Assembly (NCBI GenBank): GCA_018663565.1 | Contig: JABJQE010000345.1 | Span: forward strand, 1 to 17,957 | DNA length: 17,957 bases | Direction of reading: 5' to 3' | Source of the DNA: Phycisphaerae bacterium | GTDB lineage: Bacteria; Planctomycetota; Phycisphaerae; Phycisphaerales; SM1A02 | Part shown: positions 1-6,611 of the stretch, piece by piece | Position numbering within the stretch: the stretch's first letter is position 1 | How the letters are laid out: every line of letters begins with the position of its first letter | Notes under the pieces: model-generated | Database searches by the model: none | What the model was told of the DNA's origin: nothing | The model's input: only the letters and a program-made list of their open reading frames with translations | Translations under genes and position numbers: made by a program

Positions 1-371
1 AACGCGGCAATACTCACAGCCGTCAAGGCCTCCATCTCGACACCTGTCCGCGCGGTCACCACTGTTGAAGCCTCGATTCGAATGGCATCAGACGCTGTCC
101 GCTCGAAGATCACTTCGACGTGATCGAGTGGCAACGTGTGACACAGTGGAATAATGGCATCTACTCGCTTGGCGACCTGAATACCAGCAAGCCGAGCGAC
201 AGCGAGCGCCTCCCCCTTCGGCAAATCACCGGCCATGATGCGATCAAGTGTGCTTGCAGCCGCGTGGAAGAATGACTCGGCCACCGCCCGTCGACGGACG
301 ATTGGCTTTGATGAGACATCCACCATGACGGCATGTCCTTGTTCGTCGATGTGGGTCAGTCGCTCACTCAT
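1..371 (-). CDS. moaC: Cyclic pyranopterin monophosphate synthase MoaC (3' part beyond window)
   Basis: MoaC converts the 3',8-cyclo-GTP product of MoaA into cyclic pyranopterin monophosphate, the first stable intermediate of molybdenum cofactor synthesis, in the cytoplasm. About 123 residues are visible. They carry the family hallmarks: an N-terminal LTHIDEQGHAVMVDVS stretch (residues 5-20), the PLCHTLPLDHV active-site segment (75-85) and TGVEMEALTAVS (109-120). The catalytic C-terminal part lies outside the window. The ATG at 371 overlaps the stop of the upstream amidohydrolase as ATGA, and AAGGAG sits 6 nt before it, so the start is well supported and translation is probably coupled. No other cofactor genes are visible on this side of the window. 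Confidence 0.95.
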   Translation of the reverse strand, partial: MSERLTHIDEQGHAVMVDVSSKPIVRRRAVAESFFHAAASTLDRIMAGDLPKGEALAVARLAGIQVAKRVDAIIPLCHTLPLDHVEVIFERTASDAIRIEASTVVTARTGVEMEALTAVSIAA

Positions 372-1891
372 GACACGCTCCTTGGCTCAGTCGGAATATG
401 GCCGCTCACCAGTTTCCCATCAATGTAGGTCGCTTGCACAGAAGCTGTGCTGATGTCGGTAAATGGATCGCCCGACCACACCAGGAAGTTAGCGGCGTGC
501 CCACGCCGCAAGCCAGCCTCGAACCCGCACGCCTCGGCGGCATCAGTCGTGCTCGCCCGGATCGCTTCAACTGGCGTGAGCCGCTGATCATCAAAGAACG
601 GCTGCCCGTTGGCATCAGTGCCCAAGATTGCAGCACGAAGAGTCGCGAGCGGGTCGATAGGCACAATTGGCCAGTCCGTTCCAAAGCTCAAGCGGGCGCC
701 GGCCTCTTGCATGTCCCGAAGCGGCAGCACACACCTCGCCCGCTCGCCAAGCCTTGCCGGCGCCATCGCGGCATCCTCAGCCCGGTGCGTCGGCTGGACG
801 CTCATCCGCATGCCGCTCATCACCGCAAGATCTTCAGCGGCAACCACCTCGGCATGCTCCACAGTCGGGCGTAGTTCATCAGGCACATCTCGAAGCACAT
901 ATAAGGCACGCCCCACAGCGGCGTCGCCAATCGCGTGAATGACCGGAGCAAGGCCCGAGTCGACGACAGCCTTGCACCATGCTTCGTCTTGATTGCTCAG
1001 GGCCAACTCCAGCCATACACCGTGCGATGTTGGATCATCCGAGTATGGCTTTCGAAGTCGCGCTGTGCGTGAGCCGAGCGTGCCATCAAAGAAGGCCTTG
1101 CATCCGCTCAAGAACATGCGATCGGTCCACGCGGCTTCATGCCGCCATGCTGTGTCAAGTGGCAGCGTGCGATCGAGCTGCACGAGCGAGAGCCGCGGCA
1201 CAACTGAATGTGAGATCGGCAGGAAGTGCAATTCAATGTCTTTGCGATACTCCATGCTCCGCGCCCCGGTCACACCATGATGCAACATGACGTCAATCGC
1301 CCGGCTCAATGCCTCATCTCTCGCAGCTGCTGGGAGCGGAGGAATAACTGGGTTCACAAGCTCCCAGGCTGCCGACTCCACCATGACACCGCTCACATCT
1401 CCGCAGCCATCACGCACAATGTGCTCTTGAACTGCAGCCGGTGAGTCCAGGTCCAGTAGGCGAAGCACCGCATCATTTACCACCACACTGTGCCAGTCGC
1501 ACCGCCAACACACCACTGGCCGATCACCTGCAGCGCGAAGCCATGTGCGATCTGGCAAACACTGACCTCCCCACTGCGTGTGATTCCACCCCGTCGCAAT
1601 GAGCCACCGGCCTTCCGGCAGTGACTCATGTGCTCCCTCTATCGCCGCTTCAAAGGAGTCGCGACTCTTGATTTCTGACAAGTCGAGGTGCATCAACGAC
1701 TCGCCCGCAAGCAACAAGTGAATATGCGCATCGACGAAGCCGGGCGTCACGACACGCCCGCCGACATCGAGTTCCTTGGCGTGAATGGCCTCGGCGGCAT
1801 GCACGCGGCCGCCGCGTACGTGTAGATCCCGGGGCTGTGGAGTGTCTCCGTCGCCGTCCCAGAGGTTGGCATTGATAACTGTCAGATCCAT
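368..1891 (-). CDS. YtcJ-like metal-dependent amidohydrolase
   Basis: Member of the amidohydrolase superfamily (YtcJ/AepA-like, Amidohydro_3 type), about 507 residues, the usual length. Visible landmarks in order: VVTPGFVDAHIHLLLAG (metal-binding HxH), GWNHTQWGG, the KAFFDGTLGSRTARL segment typical of this subgroup, HAIGDAAV, TVEHAEVV and SVQPTHRAED, and FGTDWPIVPIDP near the C-terminus with the metal-ligand Asp. The substrate cannot be told from sequence. The open frame continues upstream to 2269, but that part lies opposite the divergent lipoprotein gene and has no family similarity. ATG 1891 is chosen because TAGCAT sits exactly 7 nt before it, as for a leaderless start; ATG 1900 is the alternative. 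The 3' end overlaps moaC by 4 nt. Confidence 0.9.
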   Translation of the reverse strand: MDLTVINANLWDGDGDTPQPRDLHVRGGRVHAAEAIHAKELDVGGRVVTPGFVDAHIHLLLAGESLMHLDLSEIKSRDSFEAAIEGAHESLPEGRWLIATGWNHTQWGGQCLPDRTWLRAAGDRPVVCWRCDWHSVVVNDAVLRLLDLDSPAAVQEHIVRDGCGDVSGVMVESAAWELVNPVIPPLPAAARDEALSRAIDVMLHHGVTGARSMEYRKDIELHFLPISHSVVPRLSLVQLDRTLPLDTAWRHEAAWTDRMFLSGCKAFFDGTLGSRTARLRKPYSDDPTSHGVWLELALSNQDEAWCKAVVDSGLAPVIHAIGDAAVGRALYVLRDVPDELRPTVEHAEVVAAEDLAVMSGMRMSVQPTHRAEDAAMAPARLGERARCVLPLRDMQEAGARLSFGTDWPIVPIDPLATLRAAILGTDANGQPFFDDQRLTPVEAIRASTTDAAEACGFEAGLRRGHAANFLVWSGDPFTDISTASVQATYIDGKLVSGHIPTEPRSVS

Positions 1892-1898
1892 GGGCGTC

Positions 1899-1908
1899 AT
1901 GCTATCGT
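1899..1908. promoter_or_regulatory. Putative bidirectional leaderless promoter core (shared -10)
   Basis: The ten bases ATGCTATCGT fit ANNNTANNNT. On the minus strand TAGCAT (1904-1899) lies 7 nt before ATG 1891. On the plus strand TATCGT (1903-1908) lies 7 nt before ATG 1916. The two hexamers share the central TA. Only 24 bp separate the two start codons and neither has a Shine-Dalgarno, so both transcripts would start at or next to the initiation codon. No convincing -35 box was seen in either direction. Confidence 0.5.
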
Positions 1909-1915
1909 GCCGCGT

Positions 1916-2587
1916 ATGACTGAACTTCGCCTTGTTGTACTTATTGCATCCGCTGTGCTGCTTACCAGCGCCTGCGATGAAAGTTCGGCTCCACCACCAC
2001 CACCCGGAGCCGGAAACCATACATCCACAACGCTCAAGGACACCAAGCGACGCGGGCTCGGAGCAGTTGATACAACTGCTGAGACCAAAGACACATCGTT
2101 TACGCCCGAAGGCCCCCCTGCCGATCCACGACGCGCTGACTTTGTCAGCCTCAGTGCTCCCACCGACCCGACGTGGCGATGGGAACCGCCACGCAACGAC
2201 ATGCGGAAGATCAACTGGGTGATCCCAGCACCTGCAGGTGCAGAACCTGCTGAACTGGTCGTTACACACTTTCCAGAAGCCTCAGGCAATACACGCCAAG
2301 CCAACATCCAACGATGGACCCCACAGTTTCAGGGTGAAGATCTCATACCGCAAGCTGAAATCAGCACGCTTGAAGTCTCGGGAATGCCTATTACGCTCGT
2401 TGAGCTCCGCGGCCAGTATCGCGGCATGGGCGGTGGATGGCACAAGGATGACTACACGATGCTCGTCGCGATGGTCGAGTCTCCGTACGGGTCAGTCTTT
2501 ATCAAACTGCTCGGGCCTACCGATACCGTCTCAGCAACGCGAGCGGCATTCATGACCATGATTGAAGGCCTCAAGCCGACGGGGTGA
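1916..2587 (+). CDS. Putative lipoprotein of unknown function
   Basis: A 223-residue predicted lipoprotein. The N-terminus has a basic residue, a hydrophobic core and LLTSAC, so Cys19 is a likely lipidation site. A proline/threonine-rich linker follows (about residues 24-70). The folded part (about 75-220) contains WRWEPP, a VVTHFPEASG segment and NIQRWTPQFQG, then strands ending in FIKLLGP and MTMIEGLKPTG. This pattern resembles conserved hypothetical envelope proteins of planctomycetes, but I cannot assign a function. ATG 1916 is preferred over GTG 1907 because TATCGT lies 7 nt upstream. The 3' end overlaps the convergent trpG gene by 17 bp. Confidence 0.75.
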   Translation: MTELRLVVLIASAVLLTSACDESSAPPPPPGAGNHTSTTLKDTKRRGLGAVDTTAETKDTSFTPEGPPADPRRADFVSLSAPTDPTWRWEPPRNDMRKINWVIPAPAGAEPAELVVTHFPEASGNTRQANIQRWTPQFQGEDLIPQAEISTLEVSGMPITLVELRGQYRGMGGGWHKDDYTMLVAMVESPYGSVFIKLLGPTDTVSATRAAFMTMIEGLKPTG

Positions 2588-3182
2588 ACGGCGGCTGATT
2601 CAAGAACGCCTTGACGAGGTCCGGCCCCGCTGGGCTCATAAAGCTCTCTGGATGAAACTGCACGCCGGTAAGCGAGGCCGCGGGCCCATTGGGCCACCCA
2701 CCCTTCCATCGAATCGCCATGATGTCGCCCTCTTCTGTTCGAGCTGACACCTCAAAGTCATTCGTCATCGTGCCGGGCTCAATGATGAGCGAGTGATACC
2801 GCATGGCCACCATGGGATTGTCTTGGCCAACAAAGATCCCTTGACCATCATGATGAATCTTCGAGGTCTTGCCGTGCATCGGCAGAGGGTGCCGATCCAC
2901 GGACATGCCATGAACAGCAGCAATAACTTGATGACCAAGACACACGCCCAGAATCGGGATCTTGCCACGCGCTGCGAGAACAACATCGCCGCAAACCCCC
3001 GCTTCATTTGGCGTACATGGACCTGGGGAGAGCACAATATGACTTGGCCCCATCTCCATCACATCATCGGCAGTCACGTCATCATTGCGAACGACCTGCA
3101 CTTCGAGGGATGGGTCGAGCACGCCGATGCAGTGCACCAAGTTCCACGTAAAGGAATCGTAATTGTCTAAGAGCAACAACAC
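2571..3182 (-). CDS. trpG: Glutamine amidotransferase, anthranilate/aminodeoxychorismate synthase component II
   Basis: Class I glutamine amidotransferase subunit that releases ammonia from glutamine for a chorismate-using partner: TrpE (tryptophan) or PabB (folate). With the GTG at 3182 it has 203 residues, near the family norm. It starts LLLLDNYDSFTWNLV, then LSPGPCTPNEAG (oxyanion region), GVCLGHQ with nucleophile Cys81, and VQFHPES with His177 and Glu179 completing the triad. No trpE, pabB or pabC is nearby, so trpG versus pabA cannot be decided and it may serve both. An ATG at 3248 would give a longer frame overlapping the upstream gene and is unlikely. GTG 3182 has no Shine-Dalgarno but has TACCCT 6 nt upstream. 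It lies 34 nt downstream of the DUF1444 gene. Confidence 0.9.
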   Translation of the reverse strand: MLLLLDNYDSFTWNLVHCIGVLDPSLEVQVVRNDDVTADDVMEMGPSHIVLSPGPCTPNEAGVCGDVVLAARGKIPILGVCLGHQVIAAVHGMSVDRHPLPMHGKTSKIHHDGQGIFVGQDNPMVAMRYHSLIIEPGTMTNDFEVSARTEEGDIMAIRWKGGWPNGPAASLTGVQFHPESFMSPAGPDLVKAFLNQPPFTPSA

Positions 3183-3188
3183 GGCATT

Positions 3189-3194
3189 AGGGTA
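3189..3194 (-). promoter_or_regulatory. Putative -10 element for leaderless trpG
   Basis: TACCCT (3194-3189 on the minus strand) followed by 6 nt and GTG 3182 fits the TANNNT-N6/7-start pattern seen at four other genes here. It lies in the 34-nt gap after the DUF1444 stop codon. If real, trpG has its own promoter in addition to any read-through from upstream. Confidence 0.4.
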
Positions 3195-3216
3195 GCGAAG
3201 TTTCGCGGGCTGCTCG

Positions 3217-4011
3217 CTATGCCGCAGTGGCCGTGCCTGCGATGCCATCCTGAGTCACGACGAAGAGATCCTTCGTAATGGGGTAGGGCAATCGTTGATA
3301 GTCACGATCAACTCGGCTCTGCACACGCTGCAAGAACCCATCAGGGCCTTGCGAAATGGCCAGGAAGATGTCTCGTGCCGGAGCCGCCACATAAAAGTCA
3401 CCGTGAAGTTTGGGGGCAAGCCGACCATGCAGCGACTCCATCAATAGTCTCGCGGCGTCGTAGCCGTCCTGGACTGAAAGAATTGCCACGCGTCCGCCCT
3501 CCTCCGATTCGACCAGTCGAACTTCAACAGATGGCGTGTACTTGGAGAGATTTTCGCGCGCGAGCACTTCCACCTCGTCGATACTCAGTCCCCAGCGAAT
3601 GATTTGCTCAAGCGTAATGCTGACCGTCATTCGAGGCAGATCTATCACATAGACAATCGATGTGCCATTCACCCATGGCGTGTGAGCGACCTGCTCACGA
3701 TCGAGATGCTCGAAGAGAGAGTCCGGCTGAATACGGGGCATAATGCGAGCACGAGCGAGCGAGAGCGGCAGCGGAGCCGCGGCCACAGCGTCGCCCTCTG
3801 TGATGCGATGCAGGAACTCGTTGACAATCTCAAACCCGTTGTCAGGGTCACAATTCACCATGCGGAAGAGATTGGCCAAAGCGAGATGGCGACCATCGAT
3901 GATCAAGTCCATGCCGCCAGCAAGTTCGACGTCATGTCCAGGGAATCGCTTCTCGAGCAGGTGAAGAACGACCTCTGAGAAAGCTTCCGGTTCACGCGGC
4001 ATCTTTGACAT
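3217..4011 (-). CDS. DUF1444 family protein
   Basis: A 264-residue soluble protein that I place in the DUF1444 family (known from Bacillus YtpQ; function unknown). Matching segments are an N-terminal FPGHDVELAGGMDLII region, HTPWVNGTSIVYVID, the WGLSIDEVEVLARENL helix, LSVQDGYDAARLL, APARDIFLAISQG and a C-terminal LPYPITKDLFVVTQDGIAG. No signal peptide or membrane segment is seen. The start at ATG 4011 is supported by a perfect AGGAGG 10 nt upstream (4027-4022). The open frame reaches 4134, but that extension would translate the leader hairpins. It is the first gene of a minus-strand pair with trpG, and its leader is unusually structured. Confidence 0.8.
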   Translation of the reverse strand: MSKMPREPEAFSEVVLHLLEKRFPGHDVELAGGMDLIIDGRHLALANLFRMVNCDPDNGFEIVNEFLHRITEGDAVAAAPLPLSLARARIMPRIQPDSLFEHLDREQVAHTPWVNGTSIVYVIDLPRMTVSITLEQIIRWGLSIDEVEVLARENLSKYTPSVEVRLVESEEGGRVAILSVQDGYDAARLLMESLHGRLAPKLHGDFYVAAPARDIFLAISQGPDGFLQRVQSRVDRDYQRLPYPITKDLFVVTQDGIAGTATAA

Positions 4012-4030
4012 TATTGAGCAGCCTCCTGAT

Positions 4031-4046
4031 GGCCCCCATTGGGGCC
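4031..4046 (-). promoter_or_regulatory. Leader hairpin 2, next to the DUF1444 Shine-Dalgarno
   Basis: GGCCCC-AATG-GGGGCC on the minus strand: a perfect 6-bp, all G-C stem with a 4-nt loop. It is followed by 3 nt and then AGGAGG. Such a stable stem right before a Shine-Dalgarno may limit ribosome access. The loop ATG could also start a 15-codon upstream reading frame (4039-3992) that overlaps the DUF1444 start in another frame. Confidence 0.6.
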
Positions 4047-4049
4047 GAA

Positions 4050-4069
4050 CCTTGTGAGACACCACAAGG
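4050..4069 (-). promoter_or_regulatory. Leader hairpin 1 upstream of the DUF1444 gene
   Basis: CCTTGTG-GTGTCT-CACAAGG on the minus strand: a perfect 7-bp inverted repeat with a 6-nt loop, 3 nt before hairpin 2. It could act as an RNA stem or as a DNA operator for a dimeric regulator. The sequence alone does not decide which. Confidence 0.55.
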
Positions 4070-4209
4070 CTCCACCTGATGGCATCGGACCACCAGCTGG
4101 CAATCTTGACCCGAATACCACAAGATGGCCACAACGAATATGCCAGGATCGGCGAAATCCAACCTCAACCTTCCGTGCGGGGAGTGTTTCCCGGACCTGC
4201 CGGGGCGGA

Positions 4210-4215
4210 TATCCT
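4210..4215 (+). promoter_or_regulatory. Putative -10 element for leaderless kdsA
   Basis: TATCCT is followed by exactly 7 nt and ATG 4223. No Shine-Dalgarno precedes that ATG. The spacing matches other leaderless-type starts in this window. The region about 17 bp upstream does not resemble TTGACA. Confidence 0.5.
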
Positions 4216-4222
4216 GTGTCGC

Positions 4223-5080
4223 ATGAGCACACCATTGAGCATCGGCCCCATTGCCATCGGTCCACAGCAGGACCTTGTCATCATTGCTGGCCCCTGCGTG
4301 CTGGAGGATGACGCCATCCAAACTGCCATCGCTGAGCGAATCGCCGCTGTCTGTGGCGAACTCGGGCTTCCCTGGATCTTCAAGGGCAGCTTCGACAAAG
4401 CCAACCGCACCAGCCTTGGCTCGCCGCGAGGCCCCGGCATTCGCGAGGGGCTTGATGCGTTGGTCCGCATCAAGGATGCGTTTGACGTGCCCATCACAAC
4501 CGACGTCCACGAGCCTGAGCAAGCGGGCACTGTCGCAGAGGCTGTTGACATGCTGCAGATTCCGGCCTTCCTGTGCCGCCAAACGAATCTGCTTGCCGCC
4601 TGCGGCGAAACCGGCAAACCGATCAACATCAAGAAGGGGCAATTCCTCGCCCCCGCCGACATGGCACATGCGGCTCACAAGGCCGTTGAAGCCGGAGCTG
4701 GCGGCATCATGTTGACCGAGCGTGGCACCTTCTTTGGATACCACCGACTCGTCAATGACTTCATTGGACTTGGCGATCTTGCTGATCTTGGCTGGCCCAT
4801 CTGTTTCGATGTGACCCACTCGACACAGCTCCCCGGTGGCGGCACACGGAGCGATGGGGAACCCGTGCAGACGGCAGGACGGCCCGATCGCGCCGGCCTA
4901 CTCGCCCGCGCCGCCACAGCCGCTGGCGTCGACGCGCTCTTTATTGAAACACACCCCGACCCAAGCAACGCACTCTCAGACGGCGCCACGGTACAAACAC
5001 TCGACGCGGCCGAACACATCATCCGGCAAGCTCACGCCATTCGGTGTGGCCTGCAAAGCATGGAAACCACGGCATCATGA
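4223..5080 (+). CDS. kdsA: 3-deoxy-8-phosphooctulonate synthase (KDO8P synthase)
   Basis: Condenses phosphoenolpyruvate with arabinose 5-phosphate to Kdo 8-phosphate for lipopolysaccharide synthesis. The protein has 285 residues, normal for KdsA. Motifs in order: IIAGPCVLE, FKGSFDKANRTS, TTDVHEPEQ, IPAFLCRQTNLL, NIKKGQFLAP, ERGTFFGYHRLVNDF, FDVTHSTQLPGG and ETHPDPSNALSDG. Cys25 in AGPC, the DVTHS His, the ETHPDP Glu and the final Asp match the four metal ligands of the Aquifex-type enzyme, so a metal-dependent KdsA is inferred. The frame opens earlier (4079), but family similarity begins at 4223 and TATCCT lies 7 nt before it. It heads the mcsAB cluster, overlapping mcsA as ATGA. Its pathway partner kdsD lies about 11 kb away in this window. 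Confidence 0.96.
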   Translation: MSTPLSIGPIAIGPQQDLVIIAGPCVLEDDAIQTAIAERIAAVCGELGLPWIFKGSFDKANRTSLGSPRGPGIREGLDALVRIKDAFDVPITTDVHEPEQAGTVAEAVDMLQIPAFLCRQTNLLAACGETGKPINIKKGQFLAPADMAHAAHKAVEAGAGGIMLTERGTFFGYHRLVNDFIGLGDLADLGWPICFDVTHSTQLPGGGTRSDGEPVQTAGRPDRAGLLARAATAAGVDALFIETHPDPSNALSDGATVQTLDAAEHIIRQAHAIRCGLQSMETTAS

Positions 5081-5568
5081 AGTGCGATCGCTGCAACAAG
5101 CCCGCCGTGGTGCACCAGGTCATCATCAAGGGCGATCAACACCGCGAGATTCACTTGTGCGCCCTTCATGCCAAAGAGGCTGGCGTACCAAATCCGGGCA
5201 ATCAACTCGGGAAACACTCACCCGGCCATTCCCTCACTCCTCGTTCAAAGATGCCAACGTGCCCTGGATGTGGCACATCCTTCAGCCGAATCCGCAAGGA
5301 CTCACTCTTCGGATGCCCCACCTGCTACGACACGTTCGGCAAAGGTGTCGACATCATGATTGAGCGATCACAAGGCGGCGCGACACATCATGTAGGACGC
5401 GGTCCATCTGGAAGTGAACGCGATGTCGCGCGACGCTTTGAGTCACGCCGCCTCGTCGAAGAACTCGAACAAGCCGTACGTGCCGAACAATACGAACGCG
5501 CCGCCGAACTCAAAGCCAAACTGACGGAACTCGCCGATCACCCACACACTGACGGAGGCGAATCGTGA
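5077..5568 (+). CDS. mcsA: Protein-arginine kinase activator McsA (UvrB/UvrC motif protein)
   Basis: McsA is the zinc-binding activator of the arginine kinase McsB, which marks proteins for ClpCP degradation. The 163-residue product has an N-terminal zinc module with C3-x2-C6 and C28-x2-H31, a second with C62-x2-C65 and C80-x2-C83, and a C-terminal UVR helix pair (about 124-156) with RRLVEELEQAV and YERAAELKAKL. The last ligand of the first module is His (CALH), where the Bacillus protein has Cys. ATG 5077 overlaps the kdsA stop by 4 nt; no Shine-Dalgarno is evident, so coupled translation is likely. Its stop overlaps the mcsB start as GTGA. No ctsR or clpC is adjacent, unlike the classical Firmicutes operon. 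Confidence 0.92.
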   Translation: MKCDRCNKPAVVHQVIIKGDQHREIHLCALHAKEAGVPNPGNQLGKHSPGHSLTPRSKMPTCPGCGTSFSRIRKDSLFGCPTCYDTFGKGVDIMIERSQGGATHHVGRGPSGSERDVARRFESRRLVEELEQAVRAEQYERAAELKAKLTELADHPHTDGGES

Positions 5569-6608
5569 GCGAGCCATCGACAGATGACCTGACAACAAGC
5601 GAGTCACTCGACGAGGATGTCGTGCTCAGCAGTAGGGCGCGACTGGCCCGCAATGTGGCCAAGCTTCCTTTCGTACACCGGTCCACAACCGATCAACGAC
5701 GTGAGGCCATGACGCGTGTGCAGCCGGCCCTCGAGAGCGACGCAGCGGCTGAACCAACCAGCTGGATCGACCTTGAGACGGCAACATCCATGCAGCGACG
5801 ACTTCTCTTTGAGCAACATCTCATCAGCCGCCAGCATGCAGATGCAAAAGGTCCCCGAGCTGTCGCAGTCTCATCGGATCAGGCACTGAGTGTCATGGTG
5901 AACGAAGAAGACCACGTCAGGATGCATGCCATGGCACCGGGATTGCAGCCTGGTCTTTGCTTCGAACGCATTCGCACCTTCGATGCTGCAATCGAGCCCC
6001 AAGTCGAATGGGCCTTCCATGAACGATGGGGATACCAGTCAGCCTGCGCGACCAACACCGGAACGGGGATCCGATTCTCTGCCATGCTGCACCTTCCTGC
6101 ACTTCGCATCACGCGAGAACTCGAAAAGGTACGACAGGCCGCCAAGGACCTTCACCTTGCCGTCCGCGGGTATTACGGCGAAGGATCCGAATCGTCTGGC
6201 AACTTCTATCAAGTCAGCAACCAAATCACGCTGGGGTGTTCTGAAGAGGAACTGCTCGATCGATTTGTAAACACCATCGTGCCGGGCATCATTGATTATG
6301 AACGGTCGGCTCGGCAGGTCCTTCTGCGACGAAACCGAATTGCAGTAGAAGACCGCATTGATCGGGACCTCGCCATCCTAAGTTCAGCAAAGCTGCTCAA
6401 GGTCGACGAAGCCATGCGGCGACTGAGCAGCGTTCGACTTGGCCGGTGTCTTGACATCGTCAAGACGCCGTCTCTTCAGGTCATCAACCGGCTCTTCCAA
6501 GAGATTCAGGCCGGACACCTGCAGAACGCGGCTGCCAAGAAGCTCTCGCCAGAAGAGTCGCAGGCAGCGCGGGCGGAACTCGTTCGCAAGCACATTGGCC
6601 ACCACTAA
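5565..6608 (+). CDS. mcsB: Protein-arginine kinase McsB
   Basis: ATP:guanido phosphotransferase fold enzyme that phosphorylates arginine side chains of proteins, a degradation tag for ClpCP. The 347-residue length matches the family. Motifs: VVLSSRARLARN (19-30), VMVNEEDHVRMH (110-121), SACATNTGTGIRFSAML with Cys161 at the active-site position, HLPAL, then RGYYGEGSESSGNFYQVSNQ (201-220), the nucleotide-binding loop. The C-terminal helical domain (about 240-345) is complete. It starts with GTG inside a GTGA overlap with mcsA, with GGAGG 6 nt upstream. It sits between mcsA and gluQ in a plus-strand cluster headed by kdsA. Confidence 0.95.
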   Translation: MSEPSTDDLTTSESLDEDVVLSSRARLARNVAKLPFVHRSTTDQRREAMTRVQPALESDAAAEPTSWIDLETATSMQRRLLFEQHLISRQHADAKGPRAVAVSSDQALSVMVNEEDHVRMHAMAPGLQPGLCFERIRTFDAAIEPQVEWAFHERWGYQSACATNTGTGIRFSAMLHLPALRITRELEKVRQAAKDLHLAVRGYYGEGSESSGNFYQVSNQITLGCSEEELLDRFVNTIVPGIIDYERSARQVLLRRNRIAVEDRIDRDLAILSSAKLLKVDEAMRRLSSVRLGRCLDIVKTPSLQVINRLFQEIQAGHLQNAAAKKLSPEESQAARAELVRKHIGHH

Positions 6609-6611
6609 GCC

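Larger units (their letters stand above)
4022..4083 (-). repeat. Direct repeat GCCATCAGG(T/A)GG flanking the two hairpins
   Basis: Two 12-nt copies (minus strand 4083-4072 and 4033-4022) are 11/12 identical and exactly 50 bp apart. The downstream copy contains the working AGGAGG of the DUF1444 gene; the upstream copy has AGGTGG. Both hairpins lie between the copies, so the upstream copy could act as a decoy or standby ribosome site. Confidence 0.55.
4012..4222. other. 211-bp intergenic region between divergent DUF1444 and kdsA genes
   Basis: The largest non-coding stretch of the window. The DUF1444 side carries, in transcript order, a Shine-Dalgarno-like AGGTGG (4077-4072), two perfect hairpins (4069-4050 and 4046-4031), the true AGGAGG (4027-4022) and the ATG. 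The kdsA side ends with a TATCCT -10 candidate at 4210-4215. Between about 4084 and 4209 I see no coding potential, only the short repeated sequence CGAATA (around 4112 and 4136). No clear sigma-70 promoter for the minus-strand gene was found. Confidence 0.6.

Noticed and set aside
398..874. 158-residue plus-strand open frame opposite the amidohydrolase
   Set aside because: Shadow of a well-supported gene; Arg/His/Pro-rich composition and no recognisable domain.
1892..2269. N-terminal extension of the amidohydrolase frame to 2269 (633 residues)
   Set aside because: It lies opposite the lipoprotein gene, has odd composition (Cys/Trp/Ser-rich) and no family similarity; TAGCAT 7 nt before ATG 1891 supports the shorter form.
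4079..4222. Extended kdsA start at 4079
   Set aside because: The extra 48 residues have no KdsA similarity; the usual length and the -10 spacing favour ATG 4223.
3992..4819. 275-residue minus-strand open frame opposite kdsA
   Set aside because: Antisense shadow of a strongly conserved gene. Only its last 15 codons are of interest, as a possible upstream frame in the DUF1444 leader.
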